64,000 nt of DNA from Bacillus_I endophytica_A (GTDB taxonomy: Bacteria; Bacillota; Bacilli; Bacillales; Bacillaceae_H): assembly GCF_026790145.1 (NCBI RefSeq), contig NZ_JALAMS010000015.1, positions 1-64,000 of the forward strand. Direction: 5' to 3'. Numbering within the stretch: the first letter of the stretch is position 1; every line of letters starts with the position of its first letter. The translations under genes and the position numbers were made by a program. A model generated the notes under the pieces. That model worked only from the letters and a program-made list of their open reading frames with translations. It searched no databases and was not told where the DNA came from. This document shows positions 26,797-35,594 of this stretch, piece after piece.

Positions 26797-26980
26797 GAAC
26801 GGCTAGAAAAGTGTAACTTACGCCCAATTGGGTATTATAAAACAAAGAAAGAGTAAAAAACACCGAAAAATAAATCTACCGCATTTTCCCAGCTCTCTTC
26901 ACTTATTTTGTTCCCTTAGAAACAGTAGTTATAACGAGCTAATTATAGAACGATACTCCCTTTAAAAGGTTTCACTTTTC

Positions 26981-27778
26981 CTACTGAGCTTCTTCTGCTT
27001 CTTCTGCTTCATCTTCTTTTTTATCGTCTTTAAAGTATGGGTCGTAAAGTCCGTCATATACTTCAAAATCAATGACTCCTGCCGCTTCTGGTCCTAACTC
27101 ACTAACGATTTGTGGATAAGCTAAAATTTTCTTTGATAAATCTTCAATATTTGCCGTTACTTCAAAACCGTCATTCATATAAAGCGTGATAAACATTTTG
27201 TTTACATCTGTTGGAGTATACTCAATTTCTGAAATTGAATGCGCAATGCTGTCTGGAATCTTAATCAGTTCTTTGATCATTTCTTCCAAACGTTCGCCAT
27301 TATTCCAACCTACTAAGAGCGGTGCATCCCCATGGGTATCTTCCCCTTGATTAGATTTTAAGATCTCTCCGTTTTCTAAGATAGGAATGAATTTCCCGTC
27401 ATCAGCTACGTAAGCAACACGATCATACTCTTTCACATGAATATTGATTTTGTTAGGAAAAGCCTTCTCAATAGAAGCACTCTTAATTTGCGTATTTTCT
27501 TTAATTTTTTTGCTAACATCATCTGAATCAACGCTAAAAAAGCTCGTATGTGTTGATAAATCGCTCGCTTTAATAATTTCTTTTTTGGATGTGTACTCGT
27601 TTCCTTCGACGTTAATCTTAGCCACGTTACTAAGTGATGACTGTGTGTAAAGAATAAACAAGATCAGGATAAAAAAAACGGACATATATATAATAAGTCT
27701 CCGATTAGCTCTTGATTTTCTTTGTTCCTTTAGCTTAGGTAAACGATCTTCCAAATTTACTACTTTGCGTTTATCCAT
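26981..27778 (-). CDS. divIB: Cell division protein DivIB (FtsQ)
   Basis: Bitopic membrane protein of the FtsL-DivIC-DivIB divisome subcomplex. A cytoplasmic N-terminus (KVVNLEDRLPKLKEQRK), one membrane helix (about residues 28-48), a POTRA domain (VEGNEYTSKKEI) and an FtsQ-type beta domain are seen, with an acidic Glu/Ala-rich tail. Two ATGs are close; that at 27778 has AGGGTG 7 nt upstream, whereas the one at 27784 is only 1 nt from it, so 27778 is chosen (265 aa). Confidence 0.93.
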   Translation of the reverse strand: MDKRKVVNLEDRLPKLKEQRKSRANRRLIIYMSVFFILILFILYTQSSLSNVAKINVEGNEYTSKKEIIKASDLSTHTSFFSVDSDDVSKKIKENTQIKSASIEKAFPNKINIHVKEYDRVAYVADDGKFIPILENGEILKSNQGEDTHGDAPLLVGWNNGERLEEMIKELIKIPDSIAHSISEIEYTPTDVNKMFITLYMNDGFEVTANIEDLSKKILAYPQIVSELGPEAAGVIDFEVYDGLYDPYFKDDKKEDEAEEAEEAQ

Positions 27779-27835
27779 GTTCATTCACCCTATATAGCTT
27801 AGTCATACAAGCAAGAGCCTGTACATATTACTAAC

Positions 27836-27844
27836 ATTATAGCA
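27836..27844 (-). promoter_or_regulatory. Extended -10 promoter of divIB
   Basis: TGCTATAAT on the minus strand is a perfect extended -10 (TGnTATAAT) about 55 bp before the divIB start. The -35 region is poor (GTTTTT), which is usual for extended -10 promoters. Confidence 0.6.
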
Positions 27845-27934
27845 CATACAGCACGCCTAAAAACGATATTCTCGCAATCGATTCTTCGTACGTGTAAGAA
27901 AAGGATTGTGTTTTGCTCCTTTATTAGAGCAAGG

Positions 27935-27960
27935 AAAAAGACCACTTTCTTCAAGTGATC
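27935..27960 (-). terminator. Terminator between murB and divIB
   Basis: Minus-strand arms GATCACTT and AAGTGGTC around GAAGA are followed by TTTTTCC. It would end the murG-murB transcript. Confidence 0.7.
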
Positions 27961-28088
27961 AAAAGAATTAAAAAGTTGCATCCCTCTAATTTGCGATATA
28001 AGGGAAAGCCAATTACTCACTTTCCCTTTCTTTCACACTTTCAAACAGCTTTTCTTATGTCCTTGTTCCTTTTGTTACGGTAAATGAT

Positions 28089-28991
28089 TTAGCTCACAAT
28101 TTCAACTTCTGTGTGCATTTCAATGCCTTCTTTTTCTTTTATTGTCTTTTGAATATACTTGATAAGATCAACAACATCCTGTGCTGTTGCACTTCCTGTA
28201 TTCACAATAAAGTTCGCATGAAGGTCACTTACTTTTGCTCCACCAATCTCATATCCTTTTAAGCCATTCTTTTCAATGAGCTCTCCTGCATAGTTTGGAA
28301 GCGGATTTCTGAAAATACTTCCTGCACAGGGAAAATTCCATGGCTGCGTTTCTTTACGATAGTCTTTGTTCTTTTGAATTTTTTCAACAATTGCCTCGCG
28401 ATTTCCTTCTTCAAGAGATAATACAGCCTCGATACAAATACCAGGACGTTCATTTTGAAGAATAGAGTGGCGATATGAAAACTGAAGTTCATCGTTTGTT
28501 AACCATTCAATTGTTCCATCTTCAAATAAAACAAGCGCTTTTTCCAGTATCTTGGACATATCAGAACCGTGGGCTCCTGCATTCATGTAGACAGCTCCGC
28601 CCACAGAGCCTGGAATTCCCGCAGCAAACTCGAGCCCTGTAAGCCCTTTACGACTTAGCTGTGTTGCAAGTGCAACAATGGAGTATCCTCCTCCAACTTT
28701 TACCTTTGTTCCCTCAACTGTAAGATCGCTAATATCTCGACCAAGCTTAATAACTGCTCCTTTAATTCCTTCATCAGACACAAGCAAGTTAGAGCCGCGA
28801 CCAATTGCTCGCCATGGAATGTTATGTTTCTTAATAAGAGTCATTGCTTTCTCAAGACCTTGAACGCTATTTGGCTCAATAAAGAGCTCCGCAGGGCCGC
28901 CAATTTTAAGCGTTGTATGATGTGCGAGAGGCTCATGCTGAAGCACTTTTCCTACATTATTTTCTTTTAGTTCTTGCACTAACCGTTCCAT
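28089..28991 (-). CDS. murB: UDP-N-acetylenolpyruvoylglucosamine reductase
   Basis: FAD enzyme that reduces UDP-GlcNAc-enolpyruvate to UDP-MurNAc. The FAD-binding PCMH domain shows TTLKIGGPAELF, AIGRGSNLLVSD and FAAGIPGSVGGAVYMNAG; the C-terminal domain has CAGSIFRNP with the proton-donor serine and the late glutamate in HTEVEIVS. The 300-aa size is that of type II MurB. It follows murG by about 100 bp, the normal dcw position. Confidence 0.96.
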   Translation of the reverse strand: MERLVQELKENNVGKVLQHEPLAHHTTLKIGGPAELFIEPNSVQGLEKAMTLIKKHNIPWRAIGRGSNLLVSDEGIKGAVIKLGRDISDLTVEGTKVKVGGGYSIVALATQLSRKGLTGLEFAAGIPGSVGGAVYMNAGAHGSDMSKILEKALVLFEDGTIEWLTNDELQFSYRHSILQNERPGICIEAVLSLEEGNREAIVEKIQKNKDYRKETQPWNFPCAGSIFRNPLPNYAGELIEKNGLKGYEIGGAKVSDLHANFIVNTGSATAQDVVDLIKYIQKTIKEKEGIEMHTEVEIVS

Positions 28992-29090
28992 AGAATCCTC
29001 CTACGTTTATCTAGCTATATACGTCCACTTTATTATATGTGGGTATTGACCTAATAGTGATTTTGACCATTTTATTAAAGGTGACAAAAG

Positions 29091-30182
29091 TTATTTTGTC
29101 AAGTTCTTCAAAAGCTCATAAAGAACAGTTGCTGCATTTGGCATACCTAACTTTTTCGATGCAGCTCTCATATCTTTCAGCTTTTGCTCATTAAGTAAAA
29201 TTTTATCAATGGACTCAAGCAAGCGTTCACCTGTTAAATCAGCTTCTAAGCAAAGCGTTGCTGCATCATTGTCGCTTAGTGCACGTGCATTTTTTTCCTG
29301 ATGGTTATTTGTTACATACGGACTTGGGACTAAAATGCTCGGAAGCCCTAACGCGGTAATTTCTGAAAGAGTTGTTGCTCCTGCTCTCGCTACGATCAAA
29401 TCAACACCAGAAAGGACTTCTGGCATGTTATGTAAGAAAGGCTTAACAATAACATTTCCTTGCGCTCCCGCTTCTTCAAGCTGCTTCACAACTCGCTCAT
29501 AGTGCACATCACCTGTCACATATAAAAATTCGTACGGTTTTTGACCCGCTTCCTTTATAACGCTTAACAGCGCATCATTAATTGGGCGAGCCCCTCGGCT
29601 TCCTCCCACAATAAGTACACTTTTCTTAGTTAAGCTAAGACCAACATCTTTTTTTCCTTTTACTCCGTCCTGATTAAGTACTTCAGAAGCACGGGGATTT
29701 CCTGTCATAACCACTTTTTCACTAGGGAAAAAAGCTTCTGCCTGTTCAAAGCATACAGCTACTTTATCTACATATTTGCTTAAAAACTTATTTGTTAAAC
29801 CTGGAACGCTGTTTTGTTCATGAATAACGGTTGGAACCCCAAGCTTTGAAGCAGCGTAAACAACAGGGCCACACACGTATCCTCCTGTTCCAATTACAAC
29901 ATCTGGTTTAAATTCTTTAATATACTTTTTACTTTTAGATACACCCTTTAAAAAGCGGGCTACTGTTTTTACGTTATCAAAAGATAGCTTTCTCTTAAAC
30001 CCTGAAATTTCAATTGCTCGAAAAGGAATACCTGCTCTTTTCACAATATCGCTTTCAAGTCCTTTTTCTGAGCCTATATATAAGACTTCTGTATTAGTTT
30101 CTTGTTTTTGAATTTCTCTAATAAGGGCTAAAGCCGGGTAAATATGACCACCCGTTCCGCCTCCACTTACGATTACTTTCAT
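29091..30182 (-). CDS. murG: Undecaprenyl-PP-MurNAc-pentapeptide GlcNAc transferase
   Basis: Peripheral membrane glycosyltransferase that converts lipid I to lipid II. It has the GT-B fold with the glycine-rich VSGGGTGGHIYPAL at the N-terminus, VIGTGGYVCGP, IHEQNSVPGLTN, and the UDP-GlcNAc site with GGSRGARPIN and ARAGATTLSEI. The ATG at 30182 has GAGGTG 6 nt upstream; a GTG three codons earlier is less likely. Product 363 aa. A terminator separates it from spoVE, so it probably has its own promoter in 30183-30350. Confidence 0.96.
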   Translation of the reverse strand: MKVIVSGGGTGGHIYPALALIREIQKQETNTEVLYIGSEKGLESDIVKRAGIPFRAIEISGFKRKLSFDNVKTVARFLKGVSKSKKYIKEFKPDVVIGTGGYVCGPVVYAASKLGVPTVIHEQNSVPGLTNKFLSKYVDKVAVCFEQAEAFFPSEKVVMTGNPRASEVLNQDGVKGKKDVGLSLTKKSVLIVGGSRGARPINDALLSVIKEAGQKPYEFLYVTGDVHYERVVKQLEEAGAQGNVIVKPFLHNMPEVLSGVDLIVARAGATTLSEITALGLPSILVPSPYVTNNHQEKNARALSDNDAATLCLEADLTGERLLESIDKILLNEQKLKDMRAASKKLGMPNAATVLYELLKNLTK

Positions 30183-30350
30183 ATCTTTCACCTCATCTGC
30201 ACAACTTTTTAAATCATACCATAAAATTATATTACATAGATGATATGAAATTTACGTTTTTTAAACATTTTCTCTTCTATTATTGCATGAAATTTCTATT
30301 ACAGAGACATTCCTAACTATTTTACCAAAAATAATAAGAAATAGAAAAAA

Positions 30351-30376
30351 AGAACTGCTACAATTGTAGCAGTTCT
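30351..30376 (-). terminator. Terminator downstream of spoVE
   Basis: A perfect 26-bp palindrome (AGAACTGCTACAA and its complement) lies 3 bp past the spoVE stop and is followed by T7. Because it is symmetrical it could act on both strands. Confidence 0.88.
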
Positions 30377-30379
30377 TTT

Positions 30380-31480
30380 TTAGTAACGAGAATGTCGACT
30401 AACGTTTAGCAGCACTCCAACAGCTGCTAGCATAAGTGTTAAGGAAGATCCTCCATAGCTTAAAAACGGTAGCGTAATCCCTGTGACAGGGATTAAATTT
30501 GTTACAACTCCAATATTAATCATTACTTGTATAGCAACCATTGAAATAACCCCAATAGCTAGAAAACTACCGTACAAGTCAGGAGCTCCAAGCGCTATCC
30601 TTACTCCTCTCCATAGAAGGAGAGCAAACAGGATGAGCACAATCGAGCCTCCAATGAAACCAAGCTCTTCTGCTAAGATAGCAAAAATGAAATCTGTTTG
30701 AGGTTCTGGCAAGTAAAAGAACTTTTGTCGACTTTGTCCAAGTCCCATTCCAAGCAAGCCTCCTGGCCCGATGGCATAGAGTGATTGAATAACCTGAAAT
30801 CCACTTCCTAGCGGATCTTCCCAAGGATCAAGGAAAGACGTAATTCGCTTGATACGATAAGGTGCAGAGGCGACAAGAGCAACAAAGCCTGCTACCCCAA
30901 CAAGTCCTAAATACGCAAAATGACTAATTCGGGCTCCCGCTACAAAAATCATCACAATACATGTTCCAACCATTACTGTTCCAGTTCCTAAGTCAGGCTG
31001 AAGCATAATGATACCAAATGCTAGAAAGACGAGCCCGAGTGAAGGCATTAGTCCTTTCTTAAAAGAAGTGATCTTCTTTTGATTATCTGCTAGATATTTG
31101 GAAAGAAACGCAATCATCGCAAGCTTCATGAACTCTGAAGGCTGAATGGAAAAAGCTCCAACGCCAATCCAGCTTGTAGAGCCGTTTCGCGTCATCCCTA
31201 CTCCAGGAACGAGAACAAGTACAAGAAGCACAAAGCAAATGATAATAAGGGATTTTGACCATTTCCGCCATGTCCAGTAATCAATGTTCATAATAACAAA
31301 CATGGCACATACCCCAAGCCCTGCAAACAATAGCTGTCTCTTAGCAAAAAAGAACGAATCATCAAACTTGTACGAAGCCCATACAGCACTTGCACTGTAC
31401 ACCATAATGAGTCCAATTGTAAGCAATGAAAGAGTTAATACAATTAAAATGAAATCTGGCGTTGTTTTTTTAGTTGACAA
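30380..31480 (-). CDS. spoVE: SEDS family peptidoglycan polymerase SpoVE
   Basis: Multi-pass SEDS glycosyltransferase; in B. subtilis SpoVE pairs with SpoVD for spore cortex synthesis, while FtsW works in division. The 366-aa protein has about ten membrane helices and the signature sequences QPSEFMKLA, QPDLGTG, and the C-terminal TGITLPFLSYGGSS. Position between murD and murG and neighbourhood of spoVD make SpoVE the better name, although FtsW cannot be excluded from motifs alone. Confidence 0.9.
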   Translation of the reverse strand: MSTKKTTPDFILIVLTLSLLTIGLIMVYSASAVWASYKFDDSFFFAKRQLLFAGLGVCAMFVIMNIDYWTWRKWSKSLIIICFVLLVLVLVPGVGMTRNGSTSWIGVGAFSIQPSEFMKLAMIAFLSKYLADNQKKITSFKKGLMPSLGLVFLAFGIIMLQPDLGTGTVMVGTCIVMIFVAGARISHFAYLGLVGVAGFVALVASAPYRIKRITSFLDPWEDPLGSGFQVIQSLYAIGPGGLLGMGLGQSRQKFFYLPEPQTDFIFAILAEELGFIGGSIVLILFALLLWRGVRIALGAPDLYGSFLAIGVISMVAIQVMINIGVVTNLIPVTGITLPFLSYGGSSLTLMLAAVGVLLNVSRHSRY

Positions 31481-31550
31481 TGTAGCACACCTCTGACTAC
31501 AAGAATTCAGAGCTTCTTCCTAAGGTGTGAACAGTTTTTGAGACAAGCTC

Positions 31551-32897
31551 CTATTTTAGCTTATGCACGCAATTAATAAACATGTCACCGCGCTCTTCAA
31601 AAGTTTTAAACTGATCCCAACTTGCGCATGCAGGTGATAAAAGAATAACGTCTCCTTCTTCTGACAGTTTATATGCTGCTGCAACAGCCTTCTCTACATT
31701 ATCGACACGTTTGATTGTTTGTATTCCCACATTTTTTGCAGTCTCTTCAAGCTTTGGTGCTGTTTCTCCAAATGTGACAAGCGTTTTTACACATGAGAGC
31801 GCCTCTTCTAAATCTTCAAATCCATTTCCACGATCAAGACCGCCAGCTAATAAAATGACGTTCTCTTTAAAACCAGAAAGTGCTGCCTTTGTTGCTAAAA
31901 TATTCGTTGCTTTTGAATCATTATAAAACGCTCGGCCATCAATATTTGTAACGTACTGCATTCGATGTTTAACACCTGTAAATGTTTTCAAAACACTAAC
32001 AATCGCTTCTGTGCTTGCTCCGTAAAGCTTGCATGTAGCAATCGCCGCTAAAACATTTTCAATATTGTGCTCTCCTTTTAATAAAACATCATCCCAGCTA
32101 ATAATTTCCTCTTTTTGGAACATCAGTTTATTTCCTGATAAATAAGCTCCCTCTTTCAGCTCTTTATGACGTGAAAAAGGTACAACTTTTGATTTGATAC
32201 TCCCGAGATTAGCAAAAATGACAGGGTCATCAGCATTGATAACTGCATAATCTTCTTCATCTTGATGGCTAAATAAATTAAACTTCGCTTCAACATATTC
32301 CTCTTTTGAAGAATGATAGTCTAAATGAGCATCAAAAATGTTTAATAATACAGCTATCTTAGGTTTGTATTCTCGTATTCCCATAAGCTGAAAAGATGAC
32401 AGCTCTGTAACAATAACTTGGTCTTTTTCTGCTTTAGCTCCAACTTCACAAGAAACCGTTCCAATGTTGCCTGCAATAAGGGGTTCTTTTTGGGCTGCTG
32501 CTAAAATCTCATAGATGAGAGTTGTTGTCGTTGTTTTTCCATTGCTTCCCGTAATTCCGATAATTGGAGCTTCCGACAACTCATAGCTTAACTCAACTTC
32601 TGTAATAACAGGAATCTCTCTTTTTAAAGCTTCTTGGAGAAAAGGAATGCGATATGGAATTCCAGGATTTTTCACAACCATATAAGCATTATCTAAAAGG
32701 GATAGAGGGTGCTCTCCAAATACAGAAGAGATCCCCTCTTTTTCTAGTTCTCTTTTTACTTCTTCTTCTGGTTCTGTACGGTCTGTTACCGTTACATTAG
32801 CTCCAAGTCTATGTAGAAGTTTAGAAGCGGCTAGCCCACTTTTGGCTAATCCTAAAATAACCACATTTTGATTTTCATATGTTTTGATTGTTTTCAC
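31551..32897 (-). CDS. murD: UDP-N-acetylmuramoyl-L-alanine:D-glutamate ligase
   Basis: ATP-dependent Mur ligase that adds D-Glu to UDP-MurNAc-L-Ala. The N-terminal Rossmann domain begins VVILGLAKSGLAA, the ATP loop is GITGSNGKTTTTTL near residue 115, and the C-terminal domain carries YNDSKATNILAT and LSPACASWDQF. At 448 aa it is full length. It starts directly after the mraY stop (one base apart), so translation is likely coupled. Confidence 0.97.
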   Translation of the reverse strand: MKTIKTYENQNVVILGLAKSGLAASKLLHRLGANVTVTDRTEPEEEVKRELEKEGISSVFGEHPLSLLDNAYMVVKNPGIPYRIPFLQEALKREIPVITEVELSYELSEAPIIGITGSNGKTTTTTLIYEILAAAQKEPLIAGNIGTVSCEVGAKAEKDQVIVTELSSFQLMGIREYKPKIAVLLNIFDAHLDYHSSKEEYVEAKFNLFSHQDEEDYAVINADDPVIFANLGSIKSKVVPFSRHKELKEGAYLSGNKLMFQKEEIISWDDVLLKGEHNIENVLAAIATCKLYGASTEAIVSVLKTFTGVKHRMQYVTNIDGRAFYNDSKATNILATKAALSGFKENVILLAGGLDRGNGFEDLEEALSCVKTLVTFGETAPKLEETAKNVGIQTIKRVDNVEKAVAAAYKLSEEGDVILLSPACASWDQFKTFEERGDMFINCVHKLK

Positions 32898-33872
32898 TTA
32901 AATCCACACCTCAATATAAATGCCTAAAATCGCAAATAGTAAACCAACTGTCCAGAACGTCATAACAACGCGCCATTCGCTCCACCCGCTAAGCTCATAG
33001 TGGTGATGAAGCGGACTCATTTTAAAGATGCGTCGTCCTGTTGTTTTAAATGAAATAACTTGAATAATAACAGATAGCGTCTCAATAACAAATACGCCTC
33101 CGATAATAATGAGCAGAATTTCAGCGTTAATTAAAATAGCAATTGTAGCAATAGCTCCTCCAAGCGCTAGTGAACCTGTATCTCCCATAAACACTTTTGC
33201 TGGATAAGCGTTAAAAACTAAGAAGCCAAGTAAAGCTCCAACAACAGCTACAGAGAAAATAGCTACGTTAAACTGCCCTGCATACCAAGAAAGCACAGCA
33301 AAAGCTCCAAATGCAATCGCTCCTGTTCCAGATACAAGACCGTCAAGCCCGTCTGTTAAGTTTACGGCATTTGAAAACCCAACAAGCCAAATAATTAGAA
33401 AGATAACATAGAAAATACCAAGCTCGATTTCTACATCTGTACCCGGAATATTAACCGCTGTTGATAGATTAGCTGAACGCGCTACAATGTAAAAAATAAC
33501 GGAAATAACAATTTGTCCAAGCAGTTTCTGCTTTGACGTTAATCCTAAGTTACGCTTTAGGACCACTTTAATAAAGTCATCTAAAAAACCTAATAAACCA
33601 AATCCAATTGTTACAAATAGAAGTAAGAATGTTTCAACTGTTGGTTCTAGATAAATATTTGTCATCACAAGTGTTGTGATCACGATGGAAAGTAAAATCA
33701 TAATTCCGCCCATCGTTGGCGTTCCAGCTTTTTTCTGGTGTGATTTTGGTCCCTCATCACGAATGCTTTGGCCAAACTTCAAACGCCTTAAAAACGGAAT
33801 GAAGAAAGGGGAACAAACCGCCGTTACTAAAAACCCCACCAAAATTGTTACTAATATCAATTGCTCAAACAC
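32898..33872 (-). CDS. mraY: Phospho-N-acetylmuramoyl-pentapeptide transferase
   Basis: Integral membrane enzyme that transfers phospho-MurNAc-pentapeptide to undecaprenyl phosphate, forming lipid I. About ten membrane helices are seen, with GTPTMGG near the N-terminus, the aspartates in GFLDDFIK and NLTDGLDGLV, and the histidine loop PLHHHYELSGWSE. The start is a GTG at 33872 with GGAGG 7 nt upstream that matches the homologous N-terminus (FEQLIL); the frame is open 8 codons further. Product 324 aa. Confidence 0.95.
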   Translation of the reverse strand: MFEQLILVTILVGFLVTAVCSPFFIPFLRRLKFGQSIRDEGPKSHQKKAGTPTMGGIMILLSIVITTLVMTNIYLEPTVETFLLLFVTIGFGLLGFLDDFIKVVLKRNLGLTSKQKLLGQIVISVIFYIVARSANLSTAVNIPGTDVEIELGIFYVIFLIIWLVGFSNAVNLTDGLDGLVSGTGAIAFGAFAVLSWYAGQFNVAIFSVAVVGALLGFLVFNAYPAKVFMGDTGSLALGGAIATIAILINAEILLIIIGGVFVIETLSVIIQVISFKTTGRRIFKMSPLHHHYELSGWSEWRVVMTFWTVGLLFAILGIYIEVWI

Positions 33873-33912
33873 GTGATTTCCTCCTCTTAACATCAAAAAA
33901 CAGATCTAGGGT

Positions 33913-35391
33913 TTATGCCTGCTTCGTTTTGCTTTCAATAGATTCTAGTGCAACTTTGCGATCATCAAAGTCATTAACAGTTCCACCGATAATTTGATAC
34001 GTTTCATGACCTTTACCAGCAATTACGATAACATCTTTAGCCTGCGCTTTGTTGATCGCGTACTGAATTGCTTCACGACGGTCTTCAATTGTTGTAAAGT
34101 TTTCTTCTGTGAGCTCTGCTGTCATATCGTTTAGAATCTCTTTTGGATCTTCACTTCTCGGATTGTCAGAAGTAAAGATTGCTTCTGTACTATATGACAC
34201 AGCCACATTGGCCATGATTGGACGTTTGGTTTTATCTCGGTCTCCACCACACCCAACAATAACATATATATTTTGCTCGGCAAATTGTTTGACCGTTTTT
34301 AACACATTTTCTAAACTATCTGGTGTATGAGCATAATCGACAATAACTGTATAGTCTTGTCCTCCATTGACAACTTCAAAACGACCGTCAACGCCTTTTA
34401 CTTTAGAAAGAGCTGCTACAATTGTTTCTAAATCTACATTAAGCGCAAATGCAGCCGATGCTGCAGCTAAAATATTATAAATGCTAAACTCACCAATTAA
34501 ATTAACGTGCATTGTCTTATTTCCAAGAGGCGTCACAAGCTCAAATGTTGTTCCGCTACTTGTCATTTCAATATTGCGAGCCATAATGTCGCTTTCTGCG
34601 TGAATACCATACGTTAGTAGAAAAGCAGTTGTCATTTTTGCATATAGTTTTGATGAAGCATCATCAGCATTTAGGACAGCATATTTAGGAGACGTTTCCT
34701 CAAATCGGTTTCCAAGCTGAGAGAAAAGAAGACCTTTCGCATAGCGATACTCTTCCATTGTATGATGATAATCAAGGTGATCTTGCGTTAAATTCGTAAA
34801 TACAGCTACATCGTAATCACAACCGTGAACACGTCCTAAATCAAGCGCATGTGATGAAACTTCCATTGCTGCAACTTCGACATTTTCATCAACCATCTTG
34901 CTGAAAATACCTTGTAGGGCAAGCGATTCAGGAGTTGTGTTTTGAACAGGATAAACTTCGGAACCAATTCTTGTTTCAATTGTGCCAATAACACCTGTTT
35001 TTTGTTTTTTCTCTTGAAAAATAGCTTCTAATAAATGCGTTACGGTTGTTTTTCCATTTGTTCCTGTTACGCCAATAAGCTTTAACTTTTCAGTTGGTTG
35101 TCCGTAAAAAAAGTTGGCAAGCAAAGCCATAACTCGTCTTGTGTCTTTAACAATCACAACTGGAATATCAACATCTAGCTCATGTTCTGCTACAAGAGCT
35201 ACTGCACCTTTTTCAACTGCTGTTTTGGCATAGTCATGTCCGTCAACCGTATACCCTTTCACACAGAAGAACAAGGAGCCTTCTTCAACTTCTCGGCTAT
35301 CCATCTTAAGAGAAGTAATCTCTGGATTTTCGTTACTTGTAACGTTGAACTGCCACTTTGGCAAAACGTTAATTAATTCTGTTAGTTTCAT
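33913..35391 (-). CDS. murE: UDP-MurNAc-L-Ala-D-Glu:meso-diaminopimelate ligase
   Basis: Adds the third residue of the stem peptide. The ATP loop is GVTGTNGKTTVTHL near residue 110, and the motif DNPRSEDP near residue 405 is the known indicator of meso-DAP specificity, so this organism should have DAP-type peptidoglycan. The ATG at 35391 follows AGGAAGG by 10 nt; a TTG three codons earlier is unlikely. Product 492 aa. A terminator after spoVD (35494-35528) suggests murE-mraY-murD-spoVE has its own promoter. Confidence 0.96.
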   Translation of the reverse strand: MKLTELINVLPKWQFNVTSNENPEITSLKMDSREVEEGSLFFCVKGYTVDGHDYAKTAVEKGAVALVAEHELDVDIPVVIVKDTRRVMALLANFFYGQPTEKLKLIGVTGTNGKTTVTHLLEAIFQEKKQKTGVIGTIETRIGSEVYPVQNTTPESLALQGIFSKMVDENVEVAAMEVSSHALDLGRVHGCDYDVAVFTNLTQDHLDYHHTMEEYRYAKGLLFSQLGNRFEETSPKYAVLNADDASSKLYAKMTTAFLLTYGIHAESDIMARNIEMTSSGTTFELVTPLGNKTMHVNLIGEFSIYNILAAASAAFALNVDLETIVAALSKVKGVDGRFEVVNGGQDYTVIVDYAHTPDSLENVLKTVKQFAEQNIYVIVGCGGDRDKTKRPIMANVAVSYSTEAIFTSDNPRSEDPKEILNDMTAELTEENFTTIEDRREAIQYAINKAQAKDVIVIAGKGHETYQIIGGTVNDFDDRKVALESIESKTKQA

Positions 35392-35493
35392 TGTATTCAA
35401 ACCTTCCTTTACCTAAACCATTGTTGTACCATTTTATGTCCACAAACTCAATATAAGGGTTAGTTGCATCATTCCTCTTCCCATTTTACAGAA

Positions 35494-35528
35494 AAATAAG
35501 CCACGGGGGAATTCCCCAAGGCTTATTT
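35494..35528 (-). terminator. Terminator downstream of spoVD
   Basis: Minus-strand arms AAATAAGCC...GGGG and CCCC...GGCTTATTT form a stem with one internal loop around GAATTC, followed by a T-rich tract. It lies about 65 bp after the spoVD stop. Confidence 0.8.
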
Positions 35529-35594
35529 CTTGAAATAATTTCATTTCCAAATCCGCTAAGCATACGCTAACCTTTATAAAATTGCCCGTAGAGT

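Larger units (their letters stand above)
26564..26980. other. 417-bp intergenic region between divIB and ftsA
   Basis: No gene is found here; B. subtilis carries ylxW, ylxX and sbp at this position. The segment is AT-rich and holds candidate sigma-H and sigma-A promoters for ftsAZ (listed separately), additional TATAAT-like sequences near 26831-26836 and 26943-26948, and two palindromes, ATATTAGT-4-ACTAATAT at 26777-26796 and CCCAATTGGG at 26823-26832. Confidence 0.7.
27779..28088. other. 310-bp intergenic region between murB and divIB
   Basis: It holds a GGGAAAG/CTTTCCC hairpin near 28000-28025, a terminator at 27935-27960 and an extended -10 promoter at 27836-27844, so the murB and divIB transcripts appear separable. 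An open frame of 73 codons (27799-28020, minus) has no ribosome site or plausible composition and is not called. Confidence 0.65.

Noticed and set aside
27799..28020. 73-codon open frame on the minus strand between murB and divIB
   Set aside because: No ribosome binding site, it spans a terminator and the divIB promoter, and its composition is not protein-like.
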